Part shown: positions 1 to 8,641 of the stretch, piece after piece | Layout: each line of letters begins with the position of its first letter | Position numbering within the stretch: the first letter of the stretch is position 1 | Assembly: GCF_036347055.1 (NCBI RefSeq) | Contig: NZ_CP108882.1 | Location: 2,059,001 to 2,123,000, forward strand | Origin: Streptomyces sp. NBC_00820 | Lineage (GTDB): Bacteria; Actinomycetota; Actinomycetes; Streptomycetales; Streptomycetaceae | DNA length: 64,000 nucleotides | Direction: 5' to 3' | Made by a program: the position numbers and the translations under genes | The notes under the pieces: model-generated | Database searches by the model: none | The model's input: the letters and a program-made list of their open reading frames with translations, nothing else | What the model was told of the DNA's origin: nothing

Positions 1-412
1 CGAGCAGCCGGGCCACGTCGGCCTCGGGCAGGTCCTCGAAGTAGCGCAGCACCAGCACGGTGCGCTGGCGGGCGGTGAGCCGGGACAGGGCGGAGCGCAG
101 CACGAGCCGCAGTTCGGCGACGCCGGAGGCGTCCGGGGCGGCGGCGGCCTCGGGCGGCTCGGCGACCGTCACCTCGCGCCGCGGCCACTTCAGCCGCCAG
201 CGGCTGACCTGCTGGCGGTACAGGACCTGCCGCACATAGGCCTCCGGCTCGTCGATCCGCTGCCAGCGCCCGGCCGCCTTGACCAGCGCGTTCTGCAGCA
301 GGTCCTCGGCGGCGTGCCGGTCCCCGCCGGTCAGCAGCACGGCGGTCCTCAGCAGCGCGGACGACCTGCCGGCCACGAACTCCCGGAAACTCTCCTGCGC
401 TTCGGCATCCAT
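1..412 (-). CDS. SigE-family ECF RNA polymerase sigma factor (3' end off window)
   Basis: The minus strand reads from ATG at 412 without a stop to the left edge, giving about 137 residues. The start MDAEAQESFREFVAGRSSAL leads into sigma region 2 (a LLTGGDRHAAEDLLQNALVK segment near residues 26-45, then WQRIDEPEAYVRQVLYRQQVSRWR). An alanine-rich linker follows, then region 4 (LSRLTARQRTVLVLRYFEDL) before the edge. This is the typical arrangement of the small Streptomyces SigE-type ECF factors, which redirect RNA polymerase to stress or envelope promoters. An AAGGTGG ribosome site lies just before the ATG. It diverges from the mannosidase gene. No anti-sigma gene is visible because the downstream side is outside the window. 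Confidence 0.85.
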   Translation of the reverse strand, partial: MDAEAQESFREFVAGRSSALLRTAVLLTGGDRHAAEDLLQNALVKAAGRWQRIDEPEAYVRQVLYRQQVSRWRLKWPRREVTVAEPPEAAAAPDASGVAELRLVLRSALSRLTARQRTVLVLRYFEDLPEADVARLL

Positions 413-730
413 CGCCACCTTCTCTTCTCCGGCCCCGGCCCGCTGCCGGGCCCCTCCACCCTGTGTGACGCGCGGGACGGCGTACGACTATGCCTGCCGC
501 CACGGGAATATCCACCACGCCGGAATCCGCGCAGTGAACTTCCTTGCCAGAACGTCCTGTTGGCACCGTTGACACATCCTCAGCGCAGGCGTTTCACTCG
601 ACACTCGTGCGTGGCAACGTTGTCAGACCGCCCCGGAGCGGCCGGCACCCTGCCCGTCGCCGGCGTCAGCGGTTCCCCGGCGCCGTCGGCACCTCATGTG
701 CGAAGCACGAGCCGCTGTGGAGGCAGCCTG
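413..730. promoter_or_regulatory. Divergent intergenic region with a candidate LacI-type operator
   Basis: This 318-base gap separates the divergent sigma and GH92 genes and holds no convincing ORF. At 615-622 there is the palindrome CAACGTTG inside GGCAACGTTGTC. Its central CG and symmetric arms resemble LacI-family sugar operators. It lies about 110 bases before the GH92 start, a plausible promoter position. Further upstream GGAATATCC is a weak palindrome. Neither is assigned to a known regulator. Confidence 0.35.
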
Positions 731-3700
731 ATGGTCCGACCTCGACGTTCTGGTGCACCACTCGCCCCCAAGAGATTCCGCCGACGTCTCGCCCTGGTGT
801 CCGTCCTGGGCCTCGTCGCGCTCCCCGTCCCGGCGATCGGGGGCGCCTACGCCGCGACCGCCGCGACGCCGGCCTTCGTGAAGGATCCCGCGTCCCTCGT
901 CAACCCCCTCATCGGCACCTCCGGTGCGGTGGACACCTTCCCCGGCCCCGACATGCCGGCCGGCATGGTGCAGTGGGGTCCGGACACGACGCCCGACCGC
1001 CCCGCGGGCGGCGGCTACGAGTACGACGACAAGAAGATCTCCGGCTACAGCCTCACCCACGTCTCCGGACCCGGCTGCGGCGTCGCGGGCGACCTGCCCG
1101 TCCTGCCGGTGACCGGCGCCCTCCCGGGCAACCTCGGCAGCACCTCCGTCGGGTTCGGCCACGGGGACGAGCAGGCGACCGTCGGCTCCTACCGGGTGAC
1201 CGACGCGAACGGGGTCACGACCCGGCTGACCGACACCACCCGCGCCGGTCTGGGCACCTTCACCTTCCCCGCGGGGCAGCAGGCGAACCTGCTGTTCAAG
1301 CTCAGCGGGGGCGCCACACAGGTGGACGGAACGCGCGTCCAGGTGGTGAACAAGAAGGAGATCAGCGGAGCGATCGACAGTGGTCACTTCTGCGGCGCGG
1401 GCAACCGGTACACGCTGCACTTCGACATCAAGTTCGACCAGCCGTTCACCGCGAGCGGCACCTGGGTCGGCGGCACCGTCAACCCCGGTGCGACGTCGCT
1501 GAAGGCGGGCAGGGCCCGGCAGGACCTTCCGGCGCATCCGTCGGGAGCGCTGAAGGAGAAGCACTTCACCGTCCCCGCGGCACCGTCCCCGACCGTCCAC
1601 GGCAGCGGCGGCCCCTCCTCCGGTACGCCGTCCCCGGCCCCCGGCGCCGGCGGCACTCCCCGGGCGTCCGCCACCGGCGGGAGCGCTGCGGGCGCGAGCG
1701 CGTCGGGCAAGAACGCCTCGGGCAACAGCTCCGCGGGCAAGGCCGTCGAGCCGCCCACGACGGGCGCGAACGGCATGTACCTGACCTTCGACACCTCCTC
1801 GGACGCGACGGTGAGCGCGAAGGTCGGCATCTCGTACACGAGTGACGCGAACGCGGCGGACAACCTCTCCACCGAGATCAGGAACTGGAACGCCGACGCC
1901 GTGGCGCGGGCGAACCACGACGCCTGGAACGCGGTGCTGGACAAGGTCCGGATCGGCGGCGGCTCCCCTGACCAGCAGACGCAGTTCTACACCGCGCTCT
2001 ACCACGCGCTGCTGCACCCGAACGTCTTCTCCGACGCCAACGGCCAGTACATGGGCATGGACAACCAGGTCCACAAACTGGCCAAGGGCCAGCAGGCCCA
2101 GTACGCCAACTACTCGGGCTGGGACACCTACCGCTCCCAGACCCAGCTGATGGCGATGGCAGAGCCGAAGGTCACCAGTGACGTGGTCACCTCGATGCTC
2201 AACGGCTACGACCAGACGGGCCTGCTGCCCAAGTGGGCCTCGAACAACGGCGAGAGCTACGTGATGGTCGGCGATCCGGCCGCCGGCATCATCGCCGGCG
2301 CGTACGCGTTCGGCGCCCGGGACTTCGACACGGACAAGGCGCTGGCGGCGCTCCAGCACGAGGCGACCTCCCCGAACAACGACCGCCCCGGCGAGTCGGT
2401 GCGGGACGCCAAGGGCTATCTCCCGCTGGACGAGAACGACTACGGCTGCTGCAACTTCTACGGCCCGGTCTCCACGCAACTGGAGTACGACTCCGCCGAC
2501 TACGCCCTCGCGTCCTTCGCGAAGTCGCTCGGCAGGACGGCCGTGTACAAGCAGTTCGCCACCCGCGCCCAGGACTGGATGAACGTCTTCGACCCGCAGA
2601 CCGGCTACATGCACGGCAGGAACAAGGACGGCCAGTTCGTGGGCGGGTTCACCGCCGGCACCTCCAACGGCTTCGTGGAGGGCACGTCGGCCCAGTACAC
2701 GCCGATGGTCCCGTTCAACCTCCAGCAGCTCATCCAGGCACGGGGCGGCGCGAAGGCGTACTCGTCCTACCTGGACAGCCTGCTCGACGACATCGCCCAC
2801 CCGGGCGGCACCGACGCCGACCTGAGCAACGAGCCCAGTGTGGAGATCCCCTGGGAGTACGACTACACGGGTGAGCCGTGGAAGACCCAGGCAGCGGTCC
2901 GGGACGCCCAGCGGAAGCTGTACTTCAACGCCCCGGTCGGCTCCTTCGGCAACGACGACCTCGGCGCGATGAGCTCCTGGTACGTCTGGTCCGAGCTCGG
3001 CATGTACCCGCAGACCCCGGGCACCGACACCCTGGCCCTCGGCAGCCCGGTGTTCCCGGTGGCCGAGGTGACCCTCGCGGGCGGCAGGACCGTGCGGATC
3101 AACGCGCCCCAGGCCGCGCCCGATGCGCCGTACGTGCAGTCGCTCGACGTCAAGGGCAAGGAGTGGAGGACGTCCTGGCTGACGTACCAGCAGTTCAAGG
3201 GCGCGGGCACGGTCGACTTCACGCTCGGCACCACGCCGGACAAGTCCTGGGCGTCAGGCCCATCAGCGGCGCCGCCGTCGGACACCACGGGCGGCGGCCG
3301 GGTGCTGGCCGCGACCGGTCCCACGAGCGACGGCCTGGTGCTCCAGCCGGGCGCCTCCGGTGACGGCACGCTGAACCTGACCAACCTCGGCGACACGTCC
3401 GTCACGGTCGACTGGAAGGCGACGGCACCCCCGGGCGTCTCGCTGGACTCGGCGTCCGGCTCGGTGACGGTGCCCGCGTCCGGCAGCGCCGAGGCGAAGA
3501 CCGGTGTGACGGCGGGCACGGACGAGGGCACCTTCCCGGTCACGTTCGCGCTGACCGACCACGACACCGGTGCCGCGCTGACCGGGGCGGCCCTGCGCGT
3601 GGCCGTGGCCGAGGCAGGTGAGCTGTGGCCGTACGCCACCAACGAGGGCATCTACCCCGACGGCGCGGCCTTCTCGAGCGGCTTCGACGGCGGCGGCTGG

Positions 3701-4204
3701 GCGTTCTCGCAGAACGCGCTGTCGGCGGCGGGCGTCCAGAGCGGCGGGACCGTCACGGTCGACGGTGTCTCCTACCTCTGGCCGACGGTGAAGTCCGGTC
3801 AGGTGGACAACCTGGAGATGGCCGGCCAGACCATCCCGATGCCCGCCGGCACCTCGGGCGCGTCGCTGGGCCTGCTGGGCACGGCGACCAACGCCCCGAC
3901 CGACGGCAGCGGGGTCTCCGGCACGGTCACCGTCACCTACACCGACGGCACCACCGCCAGGGCGACCGTCGGCTTCTCCGACTGGACGCTCAACGCCGGT
4001 GCGACCAAGCCGGTGCCAGGCGACACGACGGCCGTCACCACGGGCTACCGCAACACCGGCAGCGGCGGCCGTGACAGCGTGAAGACCTACGTCTTCGCCA
4101 CCAAGGTCCCCCTCGACCCCGCCAAACAGGTCGCTTCGATCACCCTCCCGGTGACGGGCTCGACCGGCACGGACCACCTGTTCGCCTACGGCTTCGGGCA
4201 GTAG
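731..4204 (+). CDS. Secreted GH92 alpha-1,2-mannosidase
   Basis: The predicted 1157-residue exported glycosidase should release alpha-linked mannose from mannans or glycoproteins by the calcium-dependent inverting GH92 mechanism. The ATG at 731 follows GGAGG at a good distance and is followed by an Arg-rich n-region and a hydrophobic core, a signal peptide ending near residue 41. GH92 blocks are clear: VNPLIGTSG (57-65), GMVQWGPDT, SGYSLTHVSGPGC (104-116), a Gly-rich segment near 640, and GNDDLGAMSSWYVWSELGMYP near 738, which holds the expected catalytic base Asp. After about residue 870 comes a NEW3-like beta domain (LQPGASGDGTLNLTNLGD), then a second beta-rich module. An unusual Ala/Gly/Ser/Pro insert occupies about residues 284-341. 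A longer upstream frame exists, but only the 731 start has both a ribosome site and a signal peptide. Confidence 0.93.
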   Translation: MVRPRRSGAPLAPKRFRRRLALVSVLGLVALPVPAIGGAYAATAATPAFVKDPASLVNPLIGTSGAVDTFPGPDMPAGMVQWGPDTTPDRPAGGGYEYDDKKISGYSLTHVSGPGCGVAGDLPVLPVTGALPGNLGSTSVGFGHGDEQATVGSYRVTDANGVTTRLTDTTRAGLGTFTFPAGQQANLLFKLSGGATQVDGTRVQVVNKKEISGAIDSGHFCGAGNRYTLHFDIKFDQPFTASGTWVGGTVNPGATSLKAGRARQDLPAHPSGALKEKHFTVPAAPSPTVHGSGGPSSGTPSPAPGAGGTPRASATGGSAAGASASGKNASGNSSAGKAVEPPTTGANGMYLTFDTSSDATVSAKVGISYTSDANAADNLSTEIRNWNADAVARANHDAWNAVLDKVRIGGGSPDQQTQFYTALYHALLHPNVFSDANGQYMGMDNQVHKLAKGQQAQYANYSGWDTYRSQTQLMAMAEPKVTSDVVTSMLNGYDQTGLLPKWASNNGESYVMVGDPAAGIIAGAYAFGARDFDTDKALAALQHEATSPNNDRPGESVRDAKGYLPLDENDYGCCNFYGPVSTQLEYDSADYALASFAKSLGRTAVYKQFATRAQDWMNVFDPQTGYMHGRNKDGQFVGGFTAGTSNGFVEGTSAQYTPMVPFNLQQLIQARGGAKAYSSYLDSLLDDIAHPGGTDADLSNEPSVEIPWEYDYTGEPWKTQAAVRDAQRKLYFNAPVGSFGNDDLGAMSSWYVWSELGMYPQTPGTDTLALGSPVFPVAEVTLAGGRTVRINAPQAAPDAPYVQSLDVKGKEWRTSWLTYQQFKGAGTVDFTLGTTPDKSWASGPSAAPPSDTTGGGRVLAATGPTSDGLVLQPGASGDGTLNLTNLGDTSVTVDWKATAPPGVSLDSASGSVTVPASGSAEAKTGVTAGTDEGTFPVTFALTDHDTGAALTGAALRVAVAEAGELWPYATNEGIYPDGAAFSSGFDGGGWAFSQNALSAAGVQSGGTVTVDGVSYLWPTVKSGQVDNLEMAGQTIPMPAGTSGASLGLLGTATNAPTDGSGVSGTVTVTYTDGTTARATVGFSDWTLNAGATKPVPGDTTAVTTGYRNTGSGGRDSVKTYVFATKVPLDPAKQVASITLPVTGSTGTDHLFAYGFGQ

Positions 4205-4223
4205 GCGGCGCCGGTCACGAGAA

Positions 4224-4268
4224 CGGCGGGCCGGCTCCCGGGCGTTGTGCCCCGGAACCGGCCCGCCG
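4224..4268. terminator. GC hairpin between convergent GH92 and dapD genes
   Basis: The arms 4224-4242 and 4250-4268 pair over about 19 bp with two mismatches around a 7-base loop. There is no T tract, as is usual in Streptomyces. The position between two convergent stop codons suggests bidirectional termination. Confidence 0.8.
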
Positions 4269-4305
4269 ACTCGATGCGGCGGGCACAACCACCCGCCGCC
4301 ACAGA

Positions 4306-5292
4306 TCAGTTGTGGCTGTGCAGGACCTCGTTCAGGCCGCCCCACACCGCGTTGTTCGGGCGGGCCTCGACCGCGCCGGTGACCGAGTTGCGGCGGAAGA
4401 GGATGTTGGAGGCGCCGCTCAGTTCGCGGGCCTTGACGATCTGGCCGTCGGGCATGGTGACGCGGGTGCCCGCGGTGACGTAGAGGCCGGCCTCGACCAC
4501 GCACTCGTCGCCCAGCGCGATGCCGACGCCCGCCTCGGCGCCGATCAGGCAGCGCTCGCCGATGGAGATGATGACGTTGCCGCCGCCGGACAGCGTGCCC
4601 ATGGTGGAGGCGCCGCCGCCGATGTCCGAGCCGTCGCCGACGATCACGCCCGCGGAGATGCGGCCCTCGACCATCGACGTGCCGAGCGTGCCGGCGTTGA
4701 AGTTGACGAAGCCCTCGTGCATGACCGTGGTGCCCTCGGCGAGGTGGGCGCCCAGGCGGACCCGGTCGGCGTCGGCGATGCGGACGCCCTTGGGGGCGAC
4801 GTAGTCCGTCATGCGCGGGAACTTGTCGATCGAGGTGACCTGGAGGTGCAGGCCCTCGGCGCGGGCGTTCAGGCGCACCTTCTCGACGTCGTCCACGGCG
4901 ACCGGGCCGAGCGAGGTCCAGGCGACGTTGGCGAGGTGGCCGAAGATGCCGTCCAGGTTCTGGCCGTGCGGCTTGACCAGACGGTGCGAGAGCAGGTGCA
5001 GGCGCAGGTAGGCGTCGTGCGCGTCGATCGGCTTGTCGTCGAGCGAGGCGATGACCGTGCGGACCGCAACCACCTCGACGCCACGGCGGGCGTCCGGGCC
5101 GATCGCCGCGGTGGCGCCGTCGCCCAGGAGTTCCACGGCCCGCTCGGCGGAGAGCCGCTCGCTGCCGGCGGGGCCCGGCTCGGCGACCAGCTCGGGGGCC
5201 GGGAACCAGGTGTCGAGAACGGTGCCGTCGGAGGCGAGGGTGGCGAGACCGGCGGCGACGGCGCCGGTGGTACGGGAAGCAGTGTCGGTCAT
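4306..5292 (-). CDS. dapD: 2,3,4,5-tetrahydropyridine-2,6-dicarboxylate N-succinyltransferase
   Basis: This 328-residue acyltransferase succinylates tetrahydrodipicolinate with succinyl-CoA in the lysine/diaminopimelate pathway, which also feeds the peptidoglycan LL-DAP of Streptomyces. The N-terminal half carries the actinobacterial DapD-specific domain ([20 protein letters not shown]). From about residue 170 the protein turns into left-handed beta-helix hexapeptide repeats, with [18 protein letters not shown] and [15 protein letters not shown] recognisable. Length and motifs agree with the actinobacterial family. It is a single gene. A TAGGTT box ends six bases before the ATG, which suggests a leaderless transcript and supports this start. 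Confidence 0.96.
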   Translation of the reverse strand: MTDTASRTTGAVAAGLATLASDGTVLDTWFPAPELVAEPGPAGSERLSAERAVELLGDGATAAIGPDARRGVEVVAVRTVIASLDDKPIDAHDAYLRLHLLSHRLVKPHGQNLDGIFGHLANVAWTSLGPVAVDDVEKVRLNARAEGLHLQVTSIDKFPRMTDYVAPKGVRIADADRVRLGAHLAEGTTVMHEGFVNFNAGTLGTSMVEGRISAGVIVGDGSDIGGGASTMGTLSGGGNVIISIGERCLIGAEAGVGIALGDECVVEAGLYVTAGTRVTMPDGQIVKARELSGASNILFRRNSVTGAVEARPNNAVWGGLNEVLHSHN

Positions 5293-5304
5293 ACGGAAAA
5301 CCTA
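5293..5304 (-). promoter_or_regulatory. Leaderless promoter -10 of dapD
   Basis: On the minus strand TAGGTT (5304-5299) is followed by six bases and then ATG. The TANNNT-N6-start spacing puts the transcription start at or next to the start codon. No good -35 hexamer is visible. Confidence 0.55.
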
Positions 5305-5400
5305 ACGTGGGGAGGGTCGCCGGGCCTAACCGGTGGCGCGTGCCGGAAACCCGGGGTGGGCAGGGGCGGTCCCCGCGTGTGCGAGGGGCCCGGGCGCACG

Positions 5401-5435
5401 TGAAGCGGCGGTACCCGTGGGGTACCGCCGCTTCA
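5401..5435 (-). terminator. Terminator of the suf operon
   Basis: A perfect 16-bp stem (5401-5416 with 5420-5435) with a three-base loop sits 48 bases after the stop of the last suf gene. It separates that operon from the dapD promoter. Confidence 0.85.
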
Positions 5436-5482
5436 CACGTGTCTCACCCGCACGAGCGGACCCGGCGCGGAGGCAGGGGATC

Positions 5483-5815
5483 TCAGACGTTGAAGCCGAG
5501 GGCCCGCAGCTGCTCCCGGCCGTCCTCGGTGATCTTGTCCGGGCCCCACGGCGGCATCCAGACCCAGTTGATGCGCAGCTCGCTGACCAGGCCGTCGGTG
5601 ACGGACTTGGCCTGGTCCTCGATGACGTCCGTCAGCGGGCAGGCCGCCGACGTCAGGGTCATGTCGATGGTCGCCACGTTCGAGTCGTCGATGTGGATGC
5701 CGTAGATCAGGCCGAGGTTGACGACGTCGATGCCCAGTTCGGGGTCGACGACGTCCATCAGGGCCTCGCGGAGTTCTTCCTCCGAGACCGGCTTCATCTC
5801 TGCGGTGTCGGTCAT
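5483..5815 (-). CDS. sufT: MIP18/SufT-like metal-sulfur cluster assembly factor
   Basis: This 110-residue DUF59 (MIP18/PaaD-like) protein is the last gene of the suf operon and is thought to help deliver Fe-S clusters to target proteins. DVVDPELGIDVVNLGLIYGI is the family signature (residues 21-40), followed by the TSAACPLTDVIEDQ segment holding the conserved Cys (residue 59). The ATG at 5815 overlaps the sufU stop in ATGA, so translation is probably coupled. The C-terminus LRINWVWMPPWGPDKITEDGR is typical of the actinobacterial form. The sufT symbol is used by analogy; database names often read metal-sulfur cluster assembly factor. Confidence 0.88.
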   Translation of the reverse strand: MTDTAEMKPVSEEELREALMDVVDPELGIDVVNLGLIYGIHIDDSNVATIDMTLTSAACPLTDVIEDQAKSVTDGLVSELRINWVWMPPWGPDKITEDGREQLRALGFNV

Positions 5816-6279
5816 GCCGTCTTCCTTTCGGCGTCGGCTCCGCTCAGTGCCTGAGCCGTCGCGTCCTTCCACGCCATCCAGCTCAGGAGAGCGCACTTGA
5901 CCCGCGCGGGGTACTTGGAGACACCGGCGAACGCGACCGCGTCCTCCAGCACCTCCTCCATCGCGTCGTCGGGCTCGATCTTGCCCTTGGACTGCATCAG
6001 CTCCAGGAAGGTCTCCTGGATCTTCTGCGCCTCGGCCAGCTCCTTGCCGACCAGCAGTTCGTTCAGCACGGAGGCGGAGGCCTGGCTGATGGAGCAGCCC
6101 TGGCCCTCGTAACTGACGTCCTCGACCGTCGTGCCGTCGTACTTCACACGAAGGGTGATCTCGTCGCCGCACGTCGGGTTCACATGGTGTACCTCGGCGT
6201 CGCCATCCCTCAGACCACGCCCGTGCGGGTGCTTGTAGTGGTCCAGGATGACTTCCTGGTACATCGAGTCCAGCTTCAC
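5812..6279 (-). CDS. sufU: SUF system NifU-like sulfur acceptor/scaffold
   Basis: The 155-residue protein accepts persulfide sulfur from SufS and passes it to the SufBCD complex. The three conserved cysteines and the Asp that bind zinc in SufU are visible: C37 and D39 in NPTCGDE, C62 in GQGCSIS and C129 in ARVKCALLSW. The insert between the second and third Cys is characteristic of SufU rather than IscU. The gene begins with GTG at 6279, 16 bases after sufS, and overlaps the next gene by four bases. A later ATG five codons downstream is possible but would remove conserved sequence. Confidence 0.95.
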   Translation of the reverse strand: MKLDSMYQEVILDHYKHPHGRGLRDGDAEVHHVNPTCGDEITLRVKYDGTTVEDVSYEGQGCSISQASASVLNELLVGKELAEAQKIQETFLELMQSKGKIEPDDAMEEVLEDAVAFAGVSKYPARVKCALLSWMAWKDATAQALSGADAERKTA

Positions 6280-6295
6280 CTTGTCAGCACGCCCC

Positions 6296-7552
6296 TCAGC
6301 CGAAGAAGTTCCGTACGTGCTCCAGTCCGTCGACCAGAGCGTCGATCTCGGCCGGCGTGGAGTACAGATAGAACGACGCTCGCGTGGTCGCGGGAATTCC
6401 GTACCGCAGGCAGACCGGCCGCGCGCAGTGGTGGCCGACGCGCACGGCGATGCCCTGCTCGTCGAGGACCTGGCCCACGTCGTGCGGGTGGATGTCGCCG
6501 AGCGTGAAGGAGATCGCCGCGCCGCGGTCCTCGGCCGTGGTGGGGCCGATGATCCTCAGGTCGGGGACCTCCTTGAGCCGCTTCACCGCGTACTCGGTGA
6601 GCGCGTGCTCGTGGGCGAGGATCTTGTCCATGCCGATCGAGTTGAGGTAGTCGATCGCCGCGCCGAGGCCGACGGCCTGGGCGATCGGCGGGGTGCCCGC
6701 CTCGAACTTGTGCGGCGCCGGGGCGTACGTCGAGGAGTGCATCGAGACCGTCTCGATCATCTCGCCGCCGCCGAGGAACGGAGGCAGGTCCTCCAGCAGC
6801 TCCTGGCGGCCCCAGAGCACGCCGATGCCCGTCGGAGCGCACATCTTGTGACCGGTGAAGGCCACGAAGTCGGCGCCGAGGGCCTGGACGTCCAGGGGCA
6901 TGTGGGGAGCGGCCTGGGAGGCGTCGATGCAGACCAGCGCACCGACCTCCTGGGCGCGGCGCACGATCGCCTCGACCGGGTTGACCGTGCCCAGGATGTT
7001 GGAGACCAGCACGAAGGAGACGATCTTCGTCTTCTCGGTGATGATCTCGTCGATGTTGGACAGGTCGAGGCGGCCGTCGTCGGTGAGGCCGAACCACTTC
7101 AGCTTCGCGCCCGTGCGCTGCGCGAGCAGCTGCCACGGCACGATGTTGGAGTGGTGCTCCATCTCCGTGATGACGATCTCGGTCTCGTGGTCGACCCGGT
7201 AGGGCTCGTCGGCCCAGCCGAGCATGTTGGCCACGAGGTTCAGCGACTCGGAGGCGTTCTTGGTGAAGATCACCTCGTCGCGGCTGGGCGCGTTGATGAA
7301 CTCGGCGACCTTGTCGCGCGAGCCCTCGTACAGCGCCGTGGCCTCCTCGGCGAGCACATGCACACCGCGGTGGACGTTGGCGTTGTAGCGCTCGTAGTAC
7401 TCACTGAGTGCGTCCAGCACCTGGCGCGGCTTCTGCGAGGTCGCCGCGTTGTCCAGGTACACGAGCTTCTTACCGTCGTGGACCGTGCGGTCCAGGATGG
7501 GGAAGTCCTTGCGGATCGCCTCGGTGTCGAGGAGGCCCGGCAGCTGTGTCAC
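6296..7552 (-). CDS. sufS: Cysteine desulfurase SufS
   Basis: This 418-residue PLP enzyme extracts sulfur from cysteine as a persulfide for Fe-S cluster assembly. The PLP Lys lies in FTGHKMCAPTG and the catalytic Cys (about residue 376) in RVGHHCARPVC, the group II desulfurase arrangement. The N-terminus carries YLDNAATSQKP and the Asp/His cofactor segment CIDASQAAPH. GTG at 7552 overlaps the sufC stop as GTGA. Length and gene order agree with a canonical actinobacterial suf operon. Confidence 0.96.
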   Translation of the reverse strand: MTQLPGLLDTEAIRKDFPILDRTVHDGKKLVYLDNAATSQKPRQVLDALSEYYERYNANVHRGVHVLAEEATALYEGSRDKVAEFINAPSRDEVIFTKNASESLNLVANMLGWADEPYRVDHETEIVITEMEHHSNIVPWQLLAQRTGAKLKWFGLTDDGRLDLSNIDEIITEKTKIVSFVLVSNILGTVNPVEAIVRRAQEVGALVCIDASQAAPHMPLDVQALGADFVAFTGHKMCAPTGIGVLWGRQELLEDLPPFLGGGEMIETVSMHSSTYAPAPHKFEAGTPPIAQAVGLGAAIDYLNSIGMDKILAHEHALTEYAVKRLKEVPDLRIIGPTTAEDRGAAISFTLGDIHPHDVGQVLDEQGIAVRVGHHCARPVCLRYGIPATTRASFYLYSTPAEIDALVDGLEHVRNFFG

Positions 7553-8313
7553 GCGGATGCGCCACCCTTCGTGTACGCCTCGTAGCCCTCGTTCTCCAGC
7601 TTGTCGGCGAGCTCGGCGCCGCCGGACTCGACGATGCGGCCGCCGGAGAAGACGTGAACGAAGTCGGGCTTGATGTAGCGCAGGATGCGCGTGTAGTGGG
7701 TGATGAGCATGGTGCCCACCTCGCCGGTCTCGCGGACGCGGTTGACGCCCTCGGAGACGATGCGCAGCGCGTCGACGTCAAGGCCGGAGTCGGTCTCGTC
7801 GAGGATCGCGATCTGCGGCTTGAGGAGCTCCAGCTGGAGGATCTCGTGGCGCTTCTTCTCACCGCCGGAGAAGCCCTCGTTGACGTTGCGCTCGGCGAAG
7901 GACGGGTCCATCTGGAGCTCCGCCATGGTCTCCTTGACCTCCTTCACCCAGGTACGCAGCTTGGGGGCCTCGCCGCGGATGGCGGTGGCGGAGGTGCGCA
8001 GGAAGTTGGAGACCGAGACGCCGGGGACCTCGACCGGGTACTGCATCGCGAGGAACAGGCCGGCGCGGGCGCGCTCGTCGACGGACATCGCGAGGACGTC
8101 CTCGCCGTCGAGGGTGACGGTGCCCTGGGTGATCGTGTACTTCGGGTGACCCGCGAGCGAGTAGGCGAGGGTCGACTTGCCGGAGCCGTTGGGGCCCATG
8201 ATGGCGTGCGTCTCGCCCTGCTTCACGGTGAGGTCGACGCCCTTGAGGATCTCCTTCGTGGCGTTGTCGGCCTCGACGGTGACGTGCAGGTCTCGGATTT
8301 CAAGCGTTGCCAT
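7549..8313 (-). CDS. sufC: Fe-S cluster assembly ATPase SufC
   Basis: This 254-residue ABC-type ATPase is the energising subunit of the cytoplasmic SufBCD scaffold. Walker A is GPNGSGKST (about 40-48), the signature is FSGGEKKRHEIL, and Walker B is IAILDETDSGLD. The SufC-type EGFSGGEKKR motif separates it from transport ATPases. ATG at 8313 has GAGG a few bases upstream. The 3' end overlaps sufS. Confidence 0.96.
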   Translation of the reverse strand: MATLEIRDLHVTVEADNATKEILKGVDLTVKQGETHAIMGPNGSGKSTLAYSLAGHPKYTITQGTVTLDGEDVLAMSVDERARAGLFLAMQYPVEVPGVSVSNFLRTSATAIRGEAPKLRTWVKEVKETMAELQMDPSFAERNVNEGFSGGEKKRHEILQLELLKPQIAILDETDSGLDVDALRIVSEGVNRVRETGEVGTMLITHYTRILRYIKPDFVHVFSGGRIVESGGAELADKLENEGYEAYTKGGASA

Positions 8314-8320
8314 GGGTGCC

Positions 8321-8641
8321 TCAGGACTCCTGGGAGAGGGAGACGAGCACGTCGTCCCCTTCGATCTTTACGGGGTATACGGGGACGGGGCGCGTCGCGG
8401 GAAGGTTGGCCGGCTTGCCGGTGCGGAGGTCGAAGCAGGAACCGTGCAGCCAGCACTCGATCTGGCCGTCCTCCACCTCGCCCTCGGAGAGGGAGACGTT
8501 CGCGTGCGAGCAGATGTCGTAGATCGCGAACACCTCGCCCTCGGTCTTGACCAGCGAGACCGGCGTGCCGTCGAGTTCCACCCGCTTGGGGGTGTCCTCC
8601 TCCAGCTCGCTCAGTCCGCAGGCGCGCAGGAAGCTGGTCAT
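8321..8641 (-). CDS. Rieske-type ferredoxin encoded in the suf operon
   Basis: The 106-residue protein is a small soluble Rieske [2Fe-2S] ferredoxin. Ligand pairs are C44-H46 (CSHANVSL) and C63-H66 (CWLHGSCF). The paired disulfide cysteines of respiratory Rieske proteins are absent, so a low-potential ferredoxin resembling dioxygenase ferredoxins is likely. It overlaps sufD by four bases and lies seven bases before sufC. This insertion between sufD and sufC is common in actinobacteria. A role as electron donor during cluster assembly is inferred, not shown. Confidence 0.92.
   Translation of the reverse strand: MTSFLRACGLSELEEDTPKRVELDGTPVSLVKTEGEVFAIYDICSHANVSLSEGEVEDGQIECWLHGSCFDLRTGKPANLPATRPVPVYPVKIEGDDVLVSLSQES

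Noticed and set aside
623..2800. A 725-codon open frame antisense to the GH92 gene
   Set aside because: It is a GC-rich shadow frame: low-complexity Val/Arg/Gly/Ala composition, no ribosome site or domain, and full overlap with a well supported GH92 gene.
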